From Streptococcus suis YS161 (GTDB taxonomy: Bacteria; Bacillota; Bacilli; Lactobacillales; Streptococcaceae): 53,208 bases of DNA. The stretch lies in contig NZ_ASCA01000066.1 of assembly GCF_002760245.1 (NCBI RefSeq), positions 1 through 53,208 on the forward strand, in the 5' to 3' direction. The notes below the pieces were generated by a model. It was not told where the DNA came from. It worked only from the letters and a program-made list of their open reading frames with translations, and searched no databases. Made by a program: the position numbers and the translations under genes. Positions 28,502 through 38,573 of the stretch are shown in pieces. Positions within the stretch are counted from its first letter, which is position 1. The number at the start of each line of letters is the position of its first letter.

Positions 28502-29314
28502 TTAGTAGTCTTCAAGGATATCGCCGATTGGGTCATTTGAACCAGCGTTACCACCGTTACCTGATCCGCCTTGTTTAGAGAGGTTGAGGTAAATGAAAGC
28601 AATAGCAACACCGATGGTTCCAAGTGCAATCAGTGTCAATTGGCTGATAGCTGCAAGGGCAAAACCGATTGCAAAGAATGGCCATACTTCACGAGTCGCC
28701 ATCATGTTGATAACCATGGCATAACCTACGGCAACAACCATACCACCGCCGACAGCCATACCGCCTTTGAGCCATTCTGGCATTGCTTCAAGGACACCTT
28801 GAACAGCTTCGGCTGGCATTGCAAGTAGAAGAGCTGCAGGAATGGCAATACGCAACCCTTGAAGGAGAAGAGCGAACAAGTGGTAACGTTCCACAGCAGC
28901 GAAGTCTGCAGATTTTGCTGCATTGTCTGCACCGTGGACCAAACCAACTGAGATAGTACGAACGATCATTGTAAGGAAAAGACCAGCTACGGCAAGAGGA
29001 ATAGCAGTTGTTGTTGCAACGGCAATACCATCAGCTGAGAAGTCGCCACCTTTGATCATGATGATTGCAGCAGCTACAGAAGCAAGAGCAGCGTCAGGAG
29101 CAACAGCTGCACCAATGTTTGCCCAACCAAGTGCAATCATTTGTAGAGAACCACCAAGCATAACACCTGCAGCCAAGTTACCAGTCACAAGACCGATAAG
29201 GGTACAAGCTACCAATGGTTGATGGAATTGGAATTCGTCAAGGATACCTTCAAGACCAGCGAAGAAGGCAACGATGACAACGAGAATTGCAGAAATAAGT
29301 GTAATATCTGACAT
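28502..29314 (-). CDS. manM: Mannose-family PTS, IIC component
   Basis: A 270-residue polytopic membrane protein, the sugar-translocating subunit. Small-residue-rich transmembrane segments cover most of the length, with GLVTGNLAAGVMLGGSLQMIALG (about 40-62) characteristic of the family. The Gly/Asn-rich, acidic C-terminus (GGSGNGGNAGSNDPIG) is typical of streptococcal ManM. Between manL and manN in one operon. Confidence 0.95.
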   Translation of the reverse strand: MSDITLISAILVVIVAFFAGLEGILDEFQFHQPLVACTLIGLVTGNLAAGVMLGGSLQMIALGWANIGAAVAPDAALASVAAAIIMIKGGDFSADGIAVATTTAIPLAVAGLFLTMIVRTISVGLVHGADNAAKSADFAAVERYHLFALLLQGLRIAIPAALLLAMPAEAVQGVLEAMPEWLKGGMAVGGGMVVAVGYAMVINMMATREVWPFFAIGFALAAISQLTLIALGTIGVAIAFIYLNLSKQGGSGNGGNAGSNDPIGDILEDY

Positions 29315-29345
29315 GTTGTAATCCTTTCTATACTAACAGATCGAT

Positions 29346-30338
29346 TTATTGAACGTTTGCCTTGTTGATAAGTTCAAACAAGTCTTTCTTCGAATCGTTT
29401 GGTACTTTACGCACATCAAATTCAACGCCCAAGTCACGCAATTTTTCAAAGGTTGCAACGTCATCTTTGTCCATTGACAATACGTTGTTAACCATTGTTT
29501 TACCAGTTGAGTGAGCCATAGAACCAACGTTTAATTCTTTGATTTCTACGCCACCTTCGATTGCTTCAAGAGCTTCCTGTGGTGTTTCGAAGAGAATCAA
29601 GGCATGTGTGTTACCAAAGCGAGGGTCTTTAGAAACCTCAATCAATTTCTTGATTGGGACAACGTTCGCTTTCACGTTACCAGGAGCAGCTTGTTTGATG
29701 AGTTGTTTGCGCAATTCATCTTTCGCAACTGTATCTGAAGCAACGATGATACGATCTGCCTTAGAAGCAGGAGTCCAACCAGTCGCCACTTGCCCATGCA
29801 AGAGACGAGTGTCGATACGAGCCAAGTTGATTTTCAATTTACCATCTCCGATGACAGTCCCTGGAGGGATTGCACCTTGTGGAGCAGTTGGTGCTGCTTC
29901 AGCTACTGGAGCAACTTCTGCGGGTTGAAGTTCTTCTGGTAGAACCTTCACACCATCCTTGGCTTCTTTGATAATGTTTGCCGCAACTTCTTCAACTCCA
30001 GCCTCGGCGTTAATCATACGCTCTGTATAGGCTTGGATCAGCATCGGCAAGTTGAGGCCTGTGATGATGGCAAACTTACGATCTGGATTTTCACCAGCTA
30101 CGCGGCTTGCTTGGTTAAATGGTGATCCACTCCAAAGGTCAGCTAACACCAAAACTTCATCATCGGCATCGAATGCGTCAACAGCAGCATTGAGCTTAGC
30201 GTATAAATCATCTGGTCCTTCGCTTGGCATGAAAGTAACAACCTGTACTTTATCTTGTTCGCCAAAGATCATTGAACCTGACTGATGGATACCAGCAGCA
30301 AATTCGCCATGACTTGCAATAATGATTCCAATACTCAT
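29346..30338 (-). CDS. manL: Mannose-family PTS, fused IIAB component
   Basis: Cytoplasmic phosphotransfer protein passing phosphate from HPr to incoming sugar. The 330-residue protein fuses IIA (residues 1-130, phospho-His10 in ASHGEFA) and IIB (about 168-330, phospho-His in [11 protein letters not shown]) through a Pro/Ala-rich linker (about 138-162). First gene of manLMN. In streptococci this system is the main glucose importer and takes part in catabolite control. Its promoter carries a cre-like site. Confidence 0.96.
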   Translation of the reverse strand: MSIGIIIASHGEFAAGIHQSGSMIFGEQDKVQVVTFMPSEGPDDLYAKLNAAVDAFDADDEVLVLADLWSGSPFNQASRVAGENPDRKFAIITGLNLPMLIQAYTERMINAEAGVEEVAANIIKEAKDGVKVLPEELQPAEVAPVAEAAPTAPQGAIPPGTVIGDGKLKINLARIDTRLLHGQVATGWTPASKADRIIVASDTVAKDELRKQLIKQAAPGNVKANVVPIKKLIEVSKDPRFGNTHALILFETPQEALEAIEGGVEIKELNVGSMAHSTGKTMVNNVLSMDKDDVATFEKLRDLGVEFDVRKVPNDSKKDLFELINKANVQ

Positions 30339-30415
30339 TATTGTTCCCCCTAAATTTTTTCTAGTTCCTTTGAAATGTAAAACTATGAATAGGCTTACAT
30401 TTTTTGAACTGTTCC

Positions 30416-30445
30416 ATTATAAACCGTTTTCAAGATATTTGTCAA
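30416..30445 (-). promoter_or_regulatory. manL promoter with an embedded cre-like site
   Basis: On the minus strand: -35 TTGACA (30440-30445), 18-bp spacer, -10 TATAAT (30416-30421). Within it TGAAAACGGTTTAT (30419-30432) resembles the CcpA consensus TGWAARCGYTWNCW: the left half fits fully and the right half deviates at two positions. CcpA bound here would overlap RNA polymerase. The leader to manL is about 70 nt. Confidence 0.6.
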
Positions 30446-30533
30446 GAGGAATTATGTTAAAAGTGCAAAATGTTTCCGAAACTTTTCATAATCATGTTTC
30501 AGAAAAGTGATAAAAATATGCAATGAATATGAT

Positions 30534-30561
30534 AAAAACCTGACAGTTTATCAGGTTTTTT
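30534..30561. terminator. Terminator of the Cof-type phosphatase gene
   Basis: AAAAACCTGA (30534-30543) pairs with TCAGGTTTTT (30551-30560), with T or A runs on both sides, so it can act in both directions. It lies just downstream of the minus-strand phosphatase. Confidence 0.8.
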
Positions 30562-30566
30562 GATGT

Positions 30567-31376
30567 CTATAAAAATAGGTTTTCTAGTTCACGTGCGACA
30601 CCATCTTCAAAATTAGCAAATGCTGTCAATCTGTCGGCATGTGGACGAAGTGTATCGCTACAATTTTTCATGGCATAGCTGGTACCTGCGAGTTCTAGCA
30701 TTTCGACGTCATTGTGCTCATCACCAAAAGCAACTAAGTCGCTAGGACTAGCCTGGAAGAGTTCTAAGACATAGCTAAGGGCGGTTGCCTTATTGACACC
30801 TTTTGCACAAGTTTCGAGGATATTTAATGGTCCGCCCCACGTATTGATTTCTAATTCATCTTTGAAATAGGCATTCATTTCTTTGGCTAGTTGGTACTTG
30901 TCAGTTGCACGAGTCTGCATAAGGATGGAATGAGGATCACTAGTGATTAATTCAGGTTTGATGAGTGTATCTGGAGTAATCTGTTCAACCCCCATCAGAG
31001 CAGGATCGATCTTGTCTAAGTTCTTTTGAGTGATGTAGAATTTATTCTTGTATTCACCAGCAATAAAATCTGCCTCGAATGTTTCTTCTTCTTTTAGAAA
31101 TTCGAGTAGGTATTTTTTGTCGATTAAAATATTTTGTTCCCATTGCCATTTCTTTCCAGGGATGTGGACTAAAGAACCGTTGAAATTAATCATGGGAGTA
31201 TCCAGTTCTAATTGTTGGTAAAATTTTTCAGCCATTCTATAAGGTCGTCCTGTTGCGATGAGAACGGTATGTCCTGCCTGACTAACTTTTTTTATAGTAG
31301 AAATAGTGTAATCAGATAGTTGACTTTCAGCGTTTAACAATGTTCCGTCTAGATCAAGGGCTATTATTTTCTTCAT
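30567..31376 (-). CDS. Cof-type HAD-superfamily phosphatase
   Basis: A 269-residue cytoplasmic phosphatase of the Cof/YidA (HAD-IIB) type. Motif I is DLDGTLLNAES (about residues 8-18), motif II is IATGRP (about 40-45), the cap domain spans about 85-190 and motif IV is AFGDEHNDVEML (about 216-227). Related enzymes dephosphorylate sugar phosphates, FMN or PLP; the substrate cannot be told from sequence. It lies immediately upstream of manL on the same strand, with a terminator between them. Confidence 0.88.
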   Translation of the reverse strand: MKKIIALDLDGTLLNAESQLSDYTISTIKKVSQAGHTVLIATGRPYRMAEKFYQQLELDTPMINFNGSLVHIPGKKWQWEQNILIDKKYLLEFLKEEETFEADFIAGEYKNKFYITQKNLDKIDPALMGVEQITPDTLIKPELITSDPHSILMQTRATDKYQLAKEMNAYFKDELEINTWGGPLNILETCAKGVNKATALSYVLELFQASPSDLVAFGDEHNDVEMLELAGTSYAMKNCSDTLRPHADRLTAFANFEDGVARELENLFL

Positions 31377-31482
31377 ATTCTATTCAATCTACCTTTCTAA
31401 AACTAATAATTTCCAGTATAACAAAAGGAGATAATAAAAGCAAAGAAGCGATAAATTTTGTATAGATTTTTGTAAGTCTGAA

Positions 31483-31596
31483 ACGTTCGGTATTTACGGA
31501 TGTTTTAAGTTGGAAATCAATAAAATAACGTTTTCGAGATTAAAAAACTTGAAATTAGAATGTTTTTTGATTATAATGTTTTTATCGTTCGTAAAT
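31483..31596 (+). promoter_or_regulatory. Promoter of the purine permease with two PurBox-like motifs
   Basis: -35 TTGAAA (31549-31554), 17-bp spacer, -10 TATAAT (31572-31577). Two minus-strand motifs resemble the PurR box AWWWCCGAACWWT: AATACCGAACGTT (31483-31495, one mismatch) and ATTTACGAACGAT (31584-31596, two mismatches). The second overlaps the expected start point. Purine control is plausible but unproven. No guanine riboswitch is visible. Confidence 0.45.
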
Positions 31597-31615
31597 TAAA
31601 AGGAGAAATGAAAAA

Positions 31616-33076
31616 ATGGATCAATTTTTTAAATTGAAAGAACACGGAACGACGGTTTCTACGGAAATTATGGCAGGACTTACGACTTTCTTTGCCATGT
31701 CATATATCTTGTTTGTTAACCCGAGCGTATTGAGTGTGGCAGGTATGCCAACTCAAGCAGTCTTTTTAGCGACTATTATTGCGAGTGCTGTATCAACGCT
31801 TGTTATGGGATTATTTGCTAACGTACCTTACGCCTTGGCACCAGGTATGGGGTTGAATGCCTTCTTTACCTATACAGTGGTTATTGGTCTTGGTTTTACT
31901 TGGCAAGAAGCTTTGGCAATGGTTTTCCTCTGCGGTTTGTTTAACGTTTTTATCACCGTTACAAAGGTTCGTAAGAGCATTATCAAGGCGATTCCGATTA
32001 GCTTGCAACATGCCATCGGTGGAGGTATCGGGGTTTTCGTTGCCTATCTTGGTTTTAAAAATTCAAACCTGATTACTTTCCTGACTTCTGGCTCAGACAT
32101 TATCACTGTCAATGGTGTTGCACCTGCTGAAGCGACAGCAGAAACTTTTTCAAACGGTGTTTTCTCAGTTTTAGCAGGTGGAGGTGTTGTTCCATCTATT
32201 TCAACTTTTACTGATCCAAGTGTTCTCTTGACTGTTTTCGGTCTCCTCTTGACAGCTGTTTTGGTTATTAAGAACGTGCGTGGTGCAATTTTGATTGGTA
32301 TTATTGCAACGACTTTAGCTGGAATTCCAGCAGGTGTTGTAGACCTTTCTACCATCGACTTTGCAAACAATAACATCGGTACAGCCTTTGCGGAGCTTGG
32401 TACAACTTTCCTAGCGGCTTTTGATGGTCTATCTTCGCTCTTTGCTGACTCAAGCCGTCTACCACTTGTTTTGATGACTATCTTTGCATTCAGCTTGTCA
32501 GATACCTTTGATACACTTGGTACCTTTATCGGTACAGGTCGTAAGACTGGTATTTTCTCAGAAGAAGATGAGAAAGCTCTCGAAAATGGTACAGGCTTTA
32601 ACTCTAAGATGGACAAGGCGCTATTTGCAGATGCGATTGGTACCTCTATCGGTGCACTATTTGGTACGTCAAATACAACAACGTATGTTGAATCGGCTGC
32701 AGGTATCTCTGCAGGTGGTCGTACTGGTCTGACAGCTGTTACAACTGCCATTCTCTTCTTACTATCAATTTTGATTTTACCATTCATTGGAATTGTACCA
32801 AATGCTGCAACAGCTCCAGCCTTGATTATCGTCGGTGTCATGATGGTTTCATCCTTCCTTGATGTTGATTGGAGCCAGTTTGAAGACGCTCTTCCAGCCT
32901 TCTTTGCCGCCTTCTTCATGGCGCTTTGCTTCTCTATCTCTTACGGTATTGCAGCAGCCTTTATCTTCTATTGCTTGGTAAAAGTTTCAACTGGTAAGGC
33001 TAAAGAAATTCATCCAATCCTTTGGGGTGCTACAGCTCTATTTATTCTGAATTTCATCATTCTAGCCATCTTGTAA
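31616..33076 (+). CDS. NCS2-family purine permease (AzgA/PbuG type)
   Basis: A 486-residue polytopic transporter for hypoxanthine, guanine or adenine by proton symport. Family features include EIMAGLTTFFAMSYILFVNP (about residues 18-37), PGMGLNAFFTYTV (about 75-87), the DTFDTLGTFIGTG loop (about 297-309) and GTSNTTTYVESAAG (about 343-356). Multiple hydrophobic helices cover most of the length. AAAGGAG precedes the ATG. It is monocistronic with a terminator downstream. Confidence 0.92.
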   Translation: MDQFFKLKEHGTTVSTEIMAGLTTFFAMSYILFVNPSVLSVAGMPTQAVFLATIIASAVSTLVMGLFANVPYALAPGMGLNAFFTYTVVIGLGFTWQEALAMVFLCGLFNVFITVTKVRKSIIKAIPISLQHAIGGGIGVFVAYLGFKNSNLITFLTSGSDIITVNGVAPAEATAETFSNGVFSVLAGGGVVPSISTFTDPSVLLTVFGLLLTAVLVIKNVRGAILIGIIATTLAGIPAGVVDLSTIDFANNNIGTAFAELGTTFLAAFDGLSSLFADSSRLPLVLMTIFAFSLSDTFDTLGTFIGTGRKTGIFSEEDEKALENGTGFNSKMDKALFADAIGTSIGALFGTSNTTTYVESAAGISAGGRTGLTAVTTAILFLLSILILPFIGIVPNAATAPALIIVGVMMVSSFLDVDWSQFEDALPAFFAAFFMALCFSISYGIAAAFIFYCLVKVSTGKAKEIHPILWGATALFILNFIILAIL

Positions 33077-33093
33077 TCTGTTTATTATCCTTG

Positions 33094-33126
33094 AACTGAT
33101 CTTCATTTGAAAGTCAGTTTTTTTAT
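33094..33126 (+). terminator. Terminator of the purine permease gene
   Basis: AACTGA pairs with TCAGTT, extended by CTTC/GAAAG with one mismatch, followed by seven T's. Confidence 0.7.
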
Positions 33127-33550
33127 TTACGATTAAAATATATGGGAATCAATGTGATTCAGTTAATAAAATACTGTCTTGAATGTTGTAAATTGAAAAC
33201 GGATGGAGTTTATAGTCGAATGAATTAGCTTTCAGACAAGGACCTGAGGTGCAGGTTGCTAGAACAGCCTAGAGGCTGTTCTAGGTTGGAAATAAGACTT
33301 GCGATGTAAGTCACTTTCGTTGGGTACGGCAAGCCGAAAGTGACGATGTATCAAAGTTAATTCAAATGACTATATTTTTCCATTTCGTCGCTTCTCTGTC
33401 TCCTTTTAGTGCCATTTTTACTCCTTGTGACTGTATTTTAAATGGCTGTTCGTTATTGTAAGCAAGATGTCACATACCTAGACATCTGCTGGATTAATGT
33501 CATGATGGGGTGAAAAAATTATCATGTAGTCTTTGGGAGTCACAGGGCAT
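33127..33550. repeat. Gene-free region with palindromic repeats
   Basis: No credible gene. A 12+2+12 perfect palindrome (CTAGAACAGCCT arms) lies at 33259-33284. A second inverted repeat, GTCACTTTCG with CGAAAGTGAC, lies at 33310-33344. Both have the look of the modules at 1-680 and 8985-9215, including short shared stretches such as TTGGAAATAAGACTTG. Confidence 0.6.
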
Positions 33551-33557
33551 AGAATAA

Positions 33558-33579
33558 CCCCTGAGCTTGGGCTCAGGGG
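33558..33579 (-). terminator. Terminator downstream of metF
   Basis: CCCCTGAGC (33558-33566) and GCTCAGGGG (33571-33579) form a strong stem with a four-base loop just past the metF stop. The minus-strand T run is interrupted (TTATTCT). Confidence 0.7.
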
Positions 33580-33586
33580 GAGTTTT

Positions 33587-34447
33587 CTAACTATAATGTT
33601 TGAATAGCGAATGAGTCGCTTGATGGATGGTGCGGGCCGTTTCGGCATTGTTCATGGTATAAAGATGAACACCTGCGACATCATTGGTTACCAAATCGAC
33701 AATCTGATCAACGGCGTAAGCTAGGCCTGCTGCCCGAAGAGATTCAGGATTGTGCTCGTATTTTTCCAAGATGGCCTTGAATTTACGAGGGAGGCGGATA
33801 TTCTCACAGGTTTTTAAGAGTCGAAGTGCCTGATTCCTGTTGATGATAGGCATAATACCTGCGATAATAGGCACTTCGATGTCTGCTAGAGAACATTTCT
33901 CCTGAAAGTTATAAAATGCTTCGTTATCGAAGAAGAGTTGAGTTACCAAGGTTGAGCAACCGGCATCAACTTTCTTTTTCAAATTTTTGATATCTGAGAC
34001 AGAATTTGGTGATTCTGGATGTACTTCTGGATAACAGGCTCCAATAATGTCAAAATGTGGGGCTTCTTCCTTGATAAAGGAAATCAAGTCAGTTGCATAC
34101 TGGAAGTCCTCTTTAGGGGGAAGACCTTCAATAATATCGCCACGAAGTGCTAAAATCTGATGCACACCAATTTCATCGAGAGAATGAAGAACGGATTGGA
34201 CCTTTTCTTTTGTCAAGTAAGCAGCTGGCAAATGTGCGATAGTTGGAATATGCAATTCATTGCGAACATGGTTAGCCAACTTGACAGTCGTCTCTTCTAC
34301 GTTCAAATTGTTATTGCTGCATGTAACACTGATAAAATGAGGGGCCAAACCTTGCATCTCATCGAGAGTTTGGATAATCTTTTCATTGCCTACTGCTGGT
34401 TTTGGAGGAAAAATTTCAAATGAGAGACTTGGGGTTTGACCGATCAT
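33587..34447 (-). CDS. metF: Methylenetetrahydrofolate reductase
   Basis: Makes 5-methyl-THF, the methyl donor for MetE. The 286-residue FAD-dependent TIM barrel shows LSFEIFPPK (about residues 7-15), the Glu/Phe-rich N-terminus typical of the family, LALRGD (about 97-102) and the folate-site region VTQLFFDN (about 166-173). It lies three bases after metE on the same strand, so the two enzymes that complete methionine synthesis are co-expressed. Confidence 0.95.
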   Translation of the reverse strand: MIGQTPSLSFEIFPPKPAVGNEKIIQTLDEMQGLAPHFISVTCSNNNLNVEETTVKLANHVRNELHIPTIAHLPAAYLTKEKVQSVLHSLDEIGVHQILALRGDIIEGLPPKEDFQYATDLISFIKEEAPHFDIIGACYPEVHPESPNSVSDIKNLKKKVDAGCSTLVTQLFFDNEAFYNFQEKCSLADIEVPIIAGIMPIINRNQALRLLKTCENIRLPRKFKAILEKYEHNPESLRAAGLAYAVDQIVDLVTNDVAGVHLYTMNNAETARTIHQATHSLFKHYS

Positions 34448-34450
34448 AAA

Positions 34451-36700
34451 TTAGAGTTCCTTTCTGGCCGCCTTAGCTGCTTGAGTCAAGTGGATAAGGC
34501 TAGCTTTTGTTTCTGATTCGCCACGAGTCTTGAGTCCGCAGTCTGGGTTAATCCAAACTTTTTCTTTCGGTACTTTATCAAGGATGGCTTGAATAGTGTG
34601 TGCAATTTCATCAACGGCAGGGACACGTGGAGAGTGGATGTCATAGACACCAGGACCTACCTGAGTTTGGAAGTTTTTAGCCTTGAGTTCATCTAGAATA
34701 ACAAGATTTGAACGGCTGGCTTCAAAGGAGATAACATCCGCATCCATATTGTCGATGGCAGGAATGATGTCAGTAAATTCGCTATAGCACATGTGAGTGT
34801 GAATTTGTGTATCTGGTGCAACAGTTGAGTGTACCAAACGGAAGGCAGGAATTGCCCAGTCAAGATATTCGCTGTACCAGTCGCTACGGCGGAGTGGTAA
34901 TTTTTCACGAAGGGCTGCTTCGTCAATTTGGATAATCTTGATACCCGCTGCTTCAAGGTCAAGAACTTCTTCCTTGATAGCAAGGGCAATTTGAAGGGTT
35001 GATTCTTTGATAGAAATATCTTCACGTGGGAATGACCAGTTGAGGATGGTTACAGGACCTGTCAACATACCTTTAACTGGTTTGTTGGTACGGCTTTGAG
35101 CATAGCTAGACCATTTGACAGTAATTGGGTTCAAGCGTGTTATATCACCCCAGATGATTGGTGGTTTAACTCCACGCATACCGTATGATTGTACCCAACC
35201 GTTCTTACTGAAGAGGTAGCCAGACAGGTTTTCGCCGAAGTATTCTACCATGTCGTTTCGTTCAAACTCACCGTGAACTAAGACATCGAAGTCAACTTCT
35301 TCCTGCCACTTGATCCACTCATCCGTACGAGCTTCTACAAAGGCATCATACTCAGCTTCGGTAATATCTCCACGGCGGAAGGCCAAGCGTGTGCTGCGAA
35401 TTTCTTTGGTTTGAGGGAAAGAGCCAATCGTTGTTGTCGGAAGAAGTGGTAGGTTTAGCTTCTCGCGTTGAATAGCTTCGCGTTCTGCAAAGACAGGCAA
35501 GCGAGTGTAGTCTGCATCTGTCAAACCTGCCAAGCGGTCTGCAAGCGCTGTGTCACGCCCCACACGTTCAAGGGCAAAGAGTTCTTTGTTAGCTGTGAGA
35601 GCAACTTCGCCTTGACCGTTACGGATGGCATCCAAATCACGCAATTCGCTCAGTTTTTCAACTGCAAAGGCGAAATGGTTAAGGATAGCTGGTTCAAATT
35701 CTTCATTGGCTGTTGTAAATGGTACATGAAGTAGTGAGCAAGAAGTTGTCAAGACAAGATTTTCAGCAGGGATAGCCTCCAAAACAGCCAGGCTCTTTTC
35801 ATAATTGTTGCGCCAGATGTTCTTACCGTTGACGATACCAGCGTAGAGGGTCTTATCAGCCGGGAAGTCCGTTGCTACAAGTGCAGCTGTTTCCTTACCT
35901 TCTACAAAGTCAAGACCGATGGCATCGACTGGTAGGTTTGTCAATTCAGTGTAAATATCACGCACATCGCCGAAGTAGGTTTGGATAAGGACTTGCAAGC
36001 CTTTCTTGTCTGCCAATAGAGTTTGGTAAATATTGAGGAAAAGTGCTTTTTCTTCAGCAGTCAAATCCTTGACCAAGCTAGGTTCGTCAAGCTGGATTTT
36101 TTCAGCACCAAGCTCTGCCAATTTTTCAAAGACTTGTCCGTAGGCTGCAACTAAGCTATCAGCGAAATCAGTAGCAGTTAAACCTTCTTCAAAATCAGTT
36201 AATTGTAAGAGTGTGAATGGACCAATCAAAACTGGACGAGTTGTGATACCCAAGTCTTTTGCTTCTTGGAATTCGTCGAAAATCTTGTGACCAGCTAGTT
36301 TGATTTCTGTGTCTTTTTCAATAGCTGGAACGATATAGTGGTAGTTAGTGTTGAACCATTTTTTCATTGGTCTAGCACGAACGTCACCCTTGTCTCCTTG
36401 ATAACCACGCGCCAAAGCGAAGTATTTTTCAAGGTCTGTCAAGTCAAGCTCCTGAACAGCTTTTGGCACGATGTTGAAGAGAACAGCTGCATCCAAAACA
36501 TTGTCATAGTGTGAGAAGTCGTTGCTTGGGATTTCAGTAATGCCGGCTTCTTTAACAATATTCCAGTGCTTAGCACGCAAGTCTTTAGCTGCTGTCAAAA
36601 GCTCTTCTTGCGGAATTTCGTTTCTAAAGTATTTTTCAGTGATAAATTTTAGTTCACGGTGTTCTCCGATACGTGGGAAGCCGATAATAGTTGTTGTCAT
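34451..36700 (-). CDS. metE: Cobalamin-independent methionine synthase
   Basis: Transfers methyl from 5-methyl-tetrahydropteroyl-polyglutamate to homocysteine. The 749-residue protein has the N-terminal duplicated barrel beginning [11 protein letters not shown] and the C-terminal catalytic barrel. Zinc ligands are visible in HTHMCYSEF (about residues 635-643) and in [10 protein letters not shown] near the C-terminus. I start at 36700, with GGAGGAAA upstream; the longer reading from 36754 lies in the leader. A MET box upstream suggests repression when methionine is plentiful. Confidence 0.97.
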   Translation of the reverse strand: MTTTIIGFPRIGEHRELKFITEKYFRNEIPQEELLTAAKDLRAKHWNIVKEAGITEIPSNDFSHYDNVLDAAVLFNIVPKAVQELDLTDLEKYFALARGYQGDKGDVRARPMKKWFNTNYHYIVPAIEKDTEIKLAGHKIFDEFQEAKDLGITTRPVLIGPFTLLQLTDFEEGLTATDFADSLVAAYGQVFEKLAELGAEKIQLDEPSLVKDLTAEEKALFLNIYQTLLADKKGLQVLIQTYFGDVRDIYTELTNLPVDAIGLDFVEGKETAALVATDFPADKTLYAGIVNGKNIWRNNYEKSLAVLEAIPAENLVLTTSCSLLHVPFTTANEEFEPAILNHFAFAVEKLSELRDLDAIRNGQGEVALTANKELFALERVGRDTALADRLAGLTDADYTRLPVFAEREAIQREKLNLPLLPTTTIGSFPQTKEIRSTRLAFRRGDITEAEYDAFVEARTDEWIKWQEEVDFDVLVHGEFERNDMVEYFGENLSGYLFSKNGWVQSYGMRGVKPPIIWGDITRLNPITVKWSSYAQSRTNKPVKGMLTGPVTILNWSFPREDISIKESTLQIALAIKEEVLDLEAAGIKIIQIDEAALREKLPLRRSDWYSEYLDWAIPAFRLVHSTVAPDTQIHTHMCYSEFTDIIPAIDNMDADVISFEASRSNLVILDELKAKNFQTQVGPGVYDIHSPRVPAVDEIAHTIQAILDKVPKEKVWINPDCGLKTRGESETKASLIHLTQAAKAARKEL

Positions 36701-36783
36701 AGGATTTCCTCCAAAAATATTTCTATGCTCATATCCTAACAGAAAAGCAAACACTTGTATAATTGGAAAAAATTAGAGGATGT

Positions 36784-36800
36784 TATAGTTTTTAACTATA
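36784..36800. promoter_or_regulatory. MET box (MtaR/MetR-type site) upstream of metE
   Basis: TATAGTTTTTAACTATA is a perfect 7+3+7 inverted repeat matching the streptococcal methionine-regulator signal TATAGTTTNAAACTATA proposed by comparative genomics. It lies about 84 bp before the metE start. A half site (TATAGTTTTT, 36897-36906) lies nearer the divergent transporter gene. Confidence 0.75.
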
Positions 36801-36993
36801 GCAGTTTTTTGAGAGTTTCTTTTTTAGAAATTACTTCCGTATATAGACTTCAAAAATTCTTTTTAAATCCTAGCTAATCAGCTACATTTGACTGGCTATA
36901 GTTTTTCTTAATGGCTTCATAAATTTTATATATTGGGCAAAGTTGCAAATCCTTGATAGACTAGTACTACTTTTTGAAATTGGAGGAAGTTCT

Positions 36994-38565
36994 ATGAAAA
37001 AGAAGTGGCTAACAGGCTTACTTTCTACAGTAGCAGTATTAACCTTGGCAGCTTGTGCAAGTGGTGGCTCATCAAGTACAGCATCAAGTTCTAATGCATC
37101 AGCGGACACGGAAACATTTACCTATGCAATCAATGGTGATCCAAGTTCAACCAACCCTATCAATACAAGCGATCGTTGGGGATTGACCTTGACAAACTTT
37201 ATCTACTCACCGCTCATTCGAGTAGAGGCTGATGGTACCTATGTCAATGAATTGGCGGATTCTTATGAAATTGCCGAAGACGGTCTGAGCATTACTGTAA
37301 AACTGCGTAAGGATGTTAAATGGTCTGATGGAGAAAAATTTACTGCTGACGATGTTATCTTTACCTATGAGCAAAAAATCAAGGAAGAAAATGGTGGATC
37401 TGATGGTCTATACATCAACGGTCAGCCAGTAAAAGTTGAGAAAGTAGATGATTACACTGTGAAGTTTGTTCTTCCAGCTGTTTCAGCGCCAGCTTTGGAC
37501 AATATCGTGACGGAAACCTATATCATTCCTCAACATGTGTTCAAGGATGAAGCGGATTTCTCAGCAAGTCAGTTAACGGCAACACCTGTCGGAACAGGAC
37601 CTTACAAATTTGTAGAATACAAGCATGGTGAATATATCAAACTTGCTGCCAATGAACATTACTATAAAGGAAAAGCTGAGATTGATAACCTTGTCTTGCG
37701 TATCATTGAAAGTGCAGATACCACTAAAGTGGCACTCCAAACTGGTGAAGTAGATGCAGCCTTTGTTCTACCTTCTGATATTCAAGATTTGAGCACGGAT
37801 ACTATTACCACCTATGCTTATAGTGAAAACCGTGTTGGTTACCTTGGTCTCAATACTTCAACTGAAGAATTGAAGGATGTAAAAGTTCGTCAAGCCTTGC
37901 TTTATGCCTTGAACAAAGAAGAGTTCAACCAAGCGGCCTATCTTGATAAGAAATACTATGAAACTCTGTATTCATTCTTGCCTGTTGCCAATCCATATGT
38001 GACGGAAGATGTTGAGAAATATGAGCAGAATGTTGAAAAAGCAAAACAACTCTTAGCAGAAGCAGGTGTCAGCAACCTGACTGTGAATCTTGGTTACACA
38101 TCTTCAGATGCAGCCCAAACCTTGCAGGCAACCTTGATTCAACAACAATTGTCAGCGATTGGTGTGACAGTTGAATTGGCAGGTGGGGATTCTACAGCAC
38201 TCTTTACAGAGTTGAAAAAAGAAGGTTCTACAGCTTATGACCTCTTCTTGGGTGGCTATATCATGGGAAATGACCCTGATCAGTATGCTCGTTTGTTCAA
38301 AACTGGCGGTGCCTCAAACTACTTTAAATTAGCATCAAGCGAGGTAGACAGTCTCTTTGACCAAGGTGCTGTTGAATTGGATCAAACAAAACGTGAACAA
38401 ATCTATGATGATTTGCAAGCGACCTTGGCTGATCAAGCTGCCATCTACCCAATTGTCGATAATAAGAAAGTATTGGCTGTCAACAACCGTGTGAAAAATG
38501 TTGAAGATGCTGGCTTGATTCCAATCTACACATTTGAAGATCCGTCTAAATTAACAATTGAATAA
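36994..38565 (+). CDS. Oligopeptide ABC transporter, substrate-binding lipoprotein
   Basis: A 523-residue extracytoplasmic solute-binding protein of the SBP_bac_5 (OppA/DppA/AppA) class. The signal peptide ends in lipobox LAAC, with acylated Cys at about residue 22, then a Ser/Ala linker. The start at 36994 is set by TGGAGGAAG and by the KKKWLTGLL signal peptide. It is the first gene of a complete five-gene importer. Divergence from metE with a MET-box half site hints at peptides as a methionine or nitrogen source, but specificity is not readable. Confidence 0.92.
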   Translation: MKKKWLTGLLSTVAVLTLAACASGGSSSTASSSNASADTETFTYAINGDPSSTNPINTSDRWGLTLTNFIYSPLIRVEADGTYVNELADSYEIAEDGLSITVKLRKDVKWSDGEKFTADDVIFTYEQKIKEENGGSDGLYINGQPVKVEKVDDYTVKFVLPAVSAPALDNIVTETYIIPQHVFKDEADFSASQLTATPVGTGPYKFVEYKHGEYIKLAANEHYYKGKAEIDNLVLRIIESADTTKVALQTGEVDAAFVLPSDIQDLSTDTITTYAYSENRVGYLGLNTSTEELKDVKVRQALLYALNKEEFNQAAYLDKKYYETLYSFLPVANPYVTEDVEKYEQNVEKAKQLLAEAGVSNLTVNLGYTSSDAAQTLQATLIQQQLSAIGVTVELAGGDSTALFTELKKEGSTAYDLFLGGYIMGNDPDQYARLFKTGGASNYFKLASSEVDSLFDQGAVELDQTKREQIYDDLQATLADQAAIYPIVDNKKVLAVNNRVKNVEDAGLIPIYTFEDPSKLTIE

Positions 38566-38573
38566 TCGTTGTG

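Noticed and set aside
31430..31615. Guanine/adenine riboswitch before the purine permease
   Set aside because: No conserved purine-aptamer core and too little space between the predicted start point and the gene.
32044..32919. A 291-codon open frame antisense to the purine permease
   Set aside because: It lies wholly inside a convincing NCS2 permease gene, is low in complexity (Lys/Pro/Ala/Val-rich) as expected from the complement of membrane-protein codons, and has no ribosome site.
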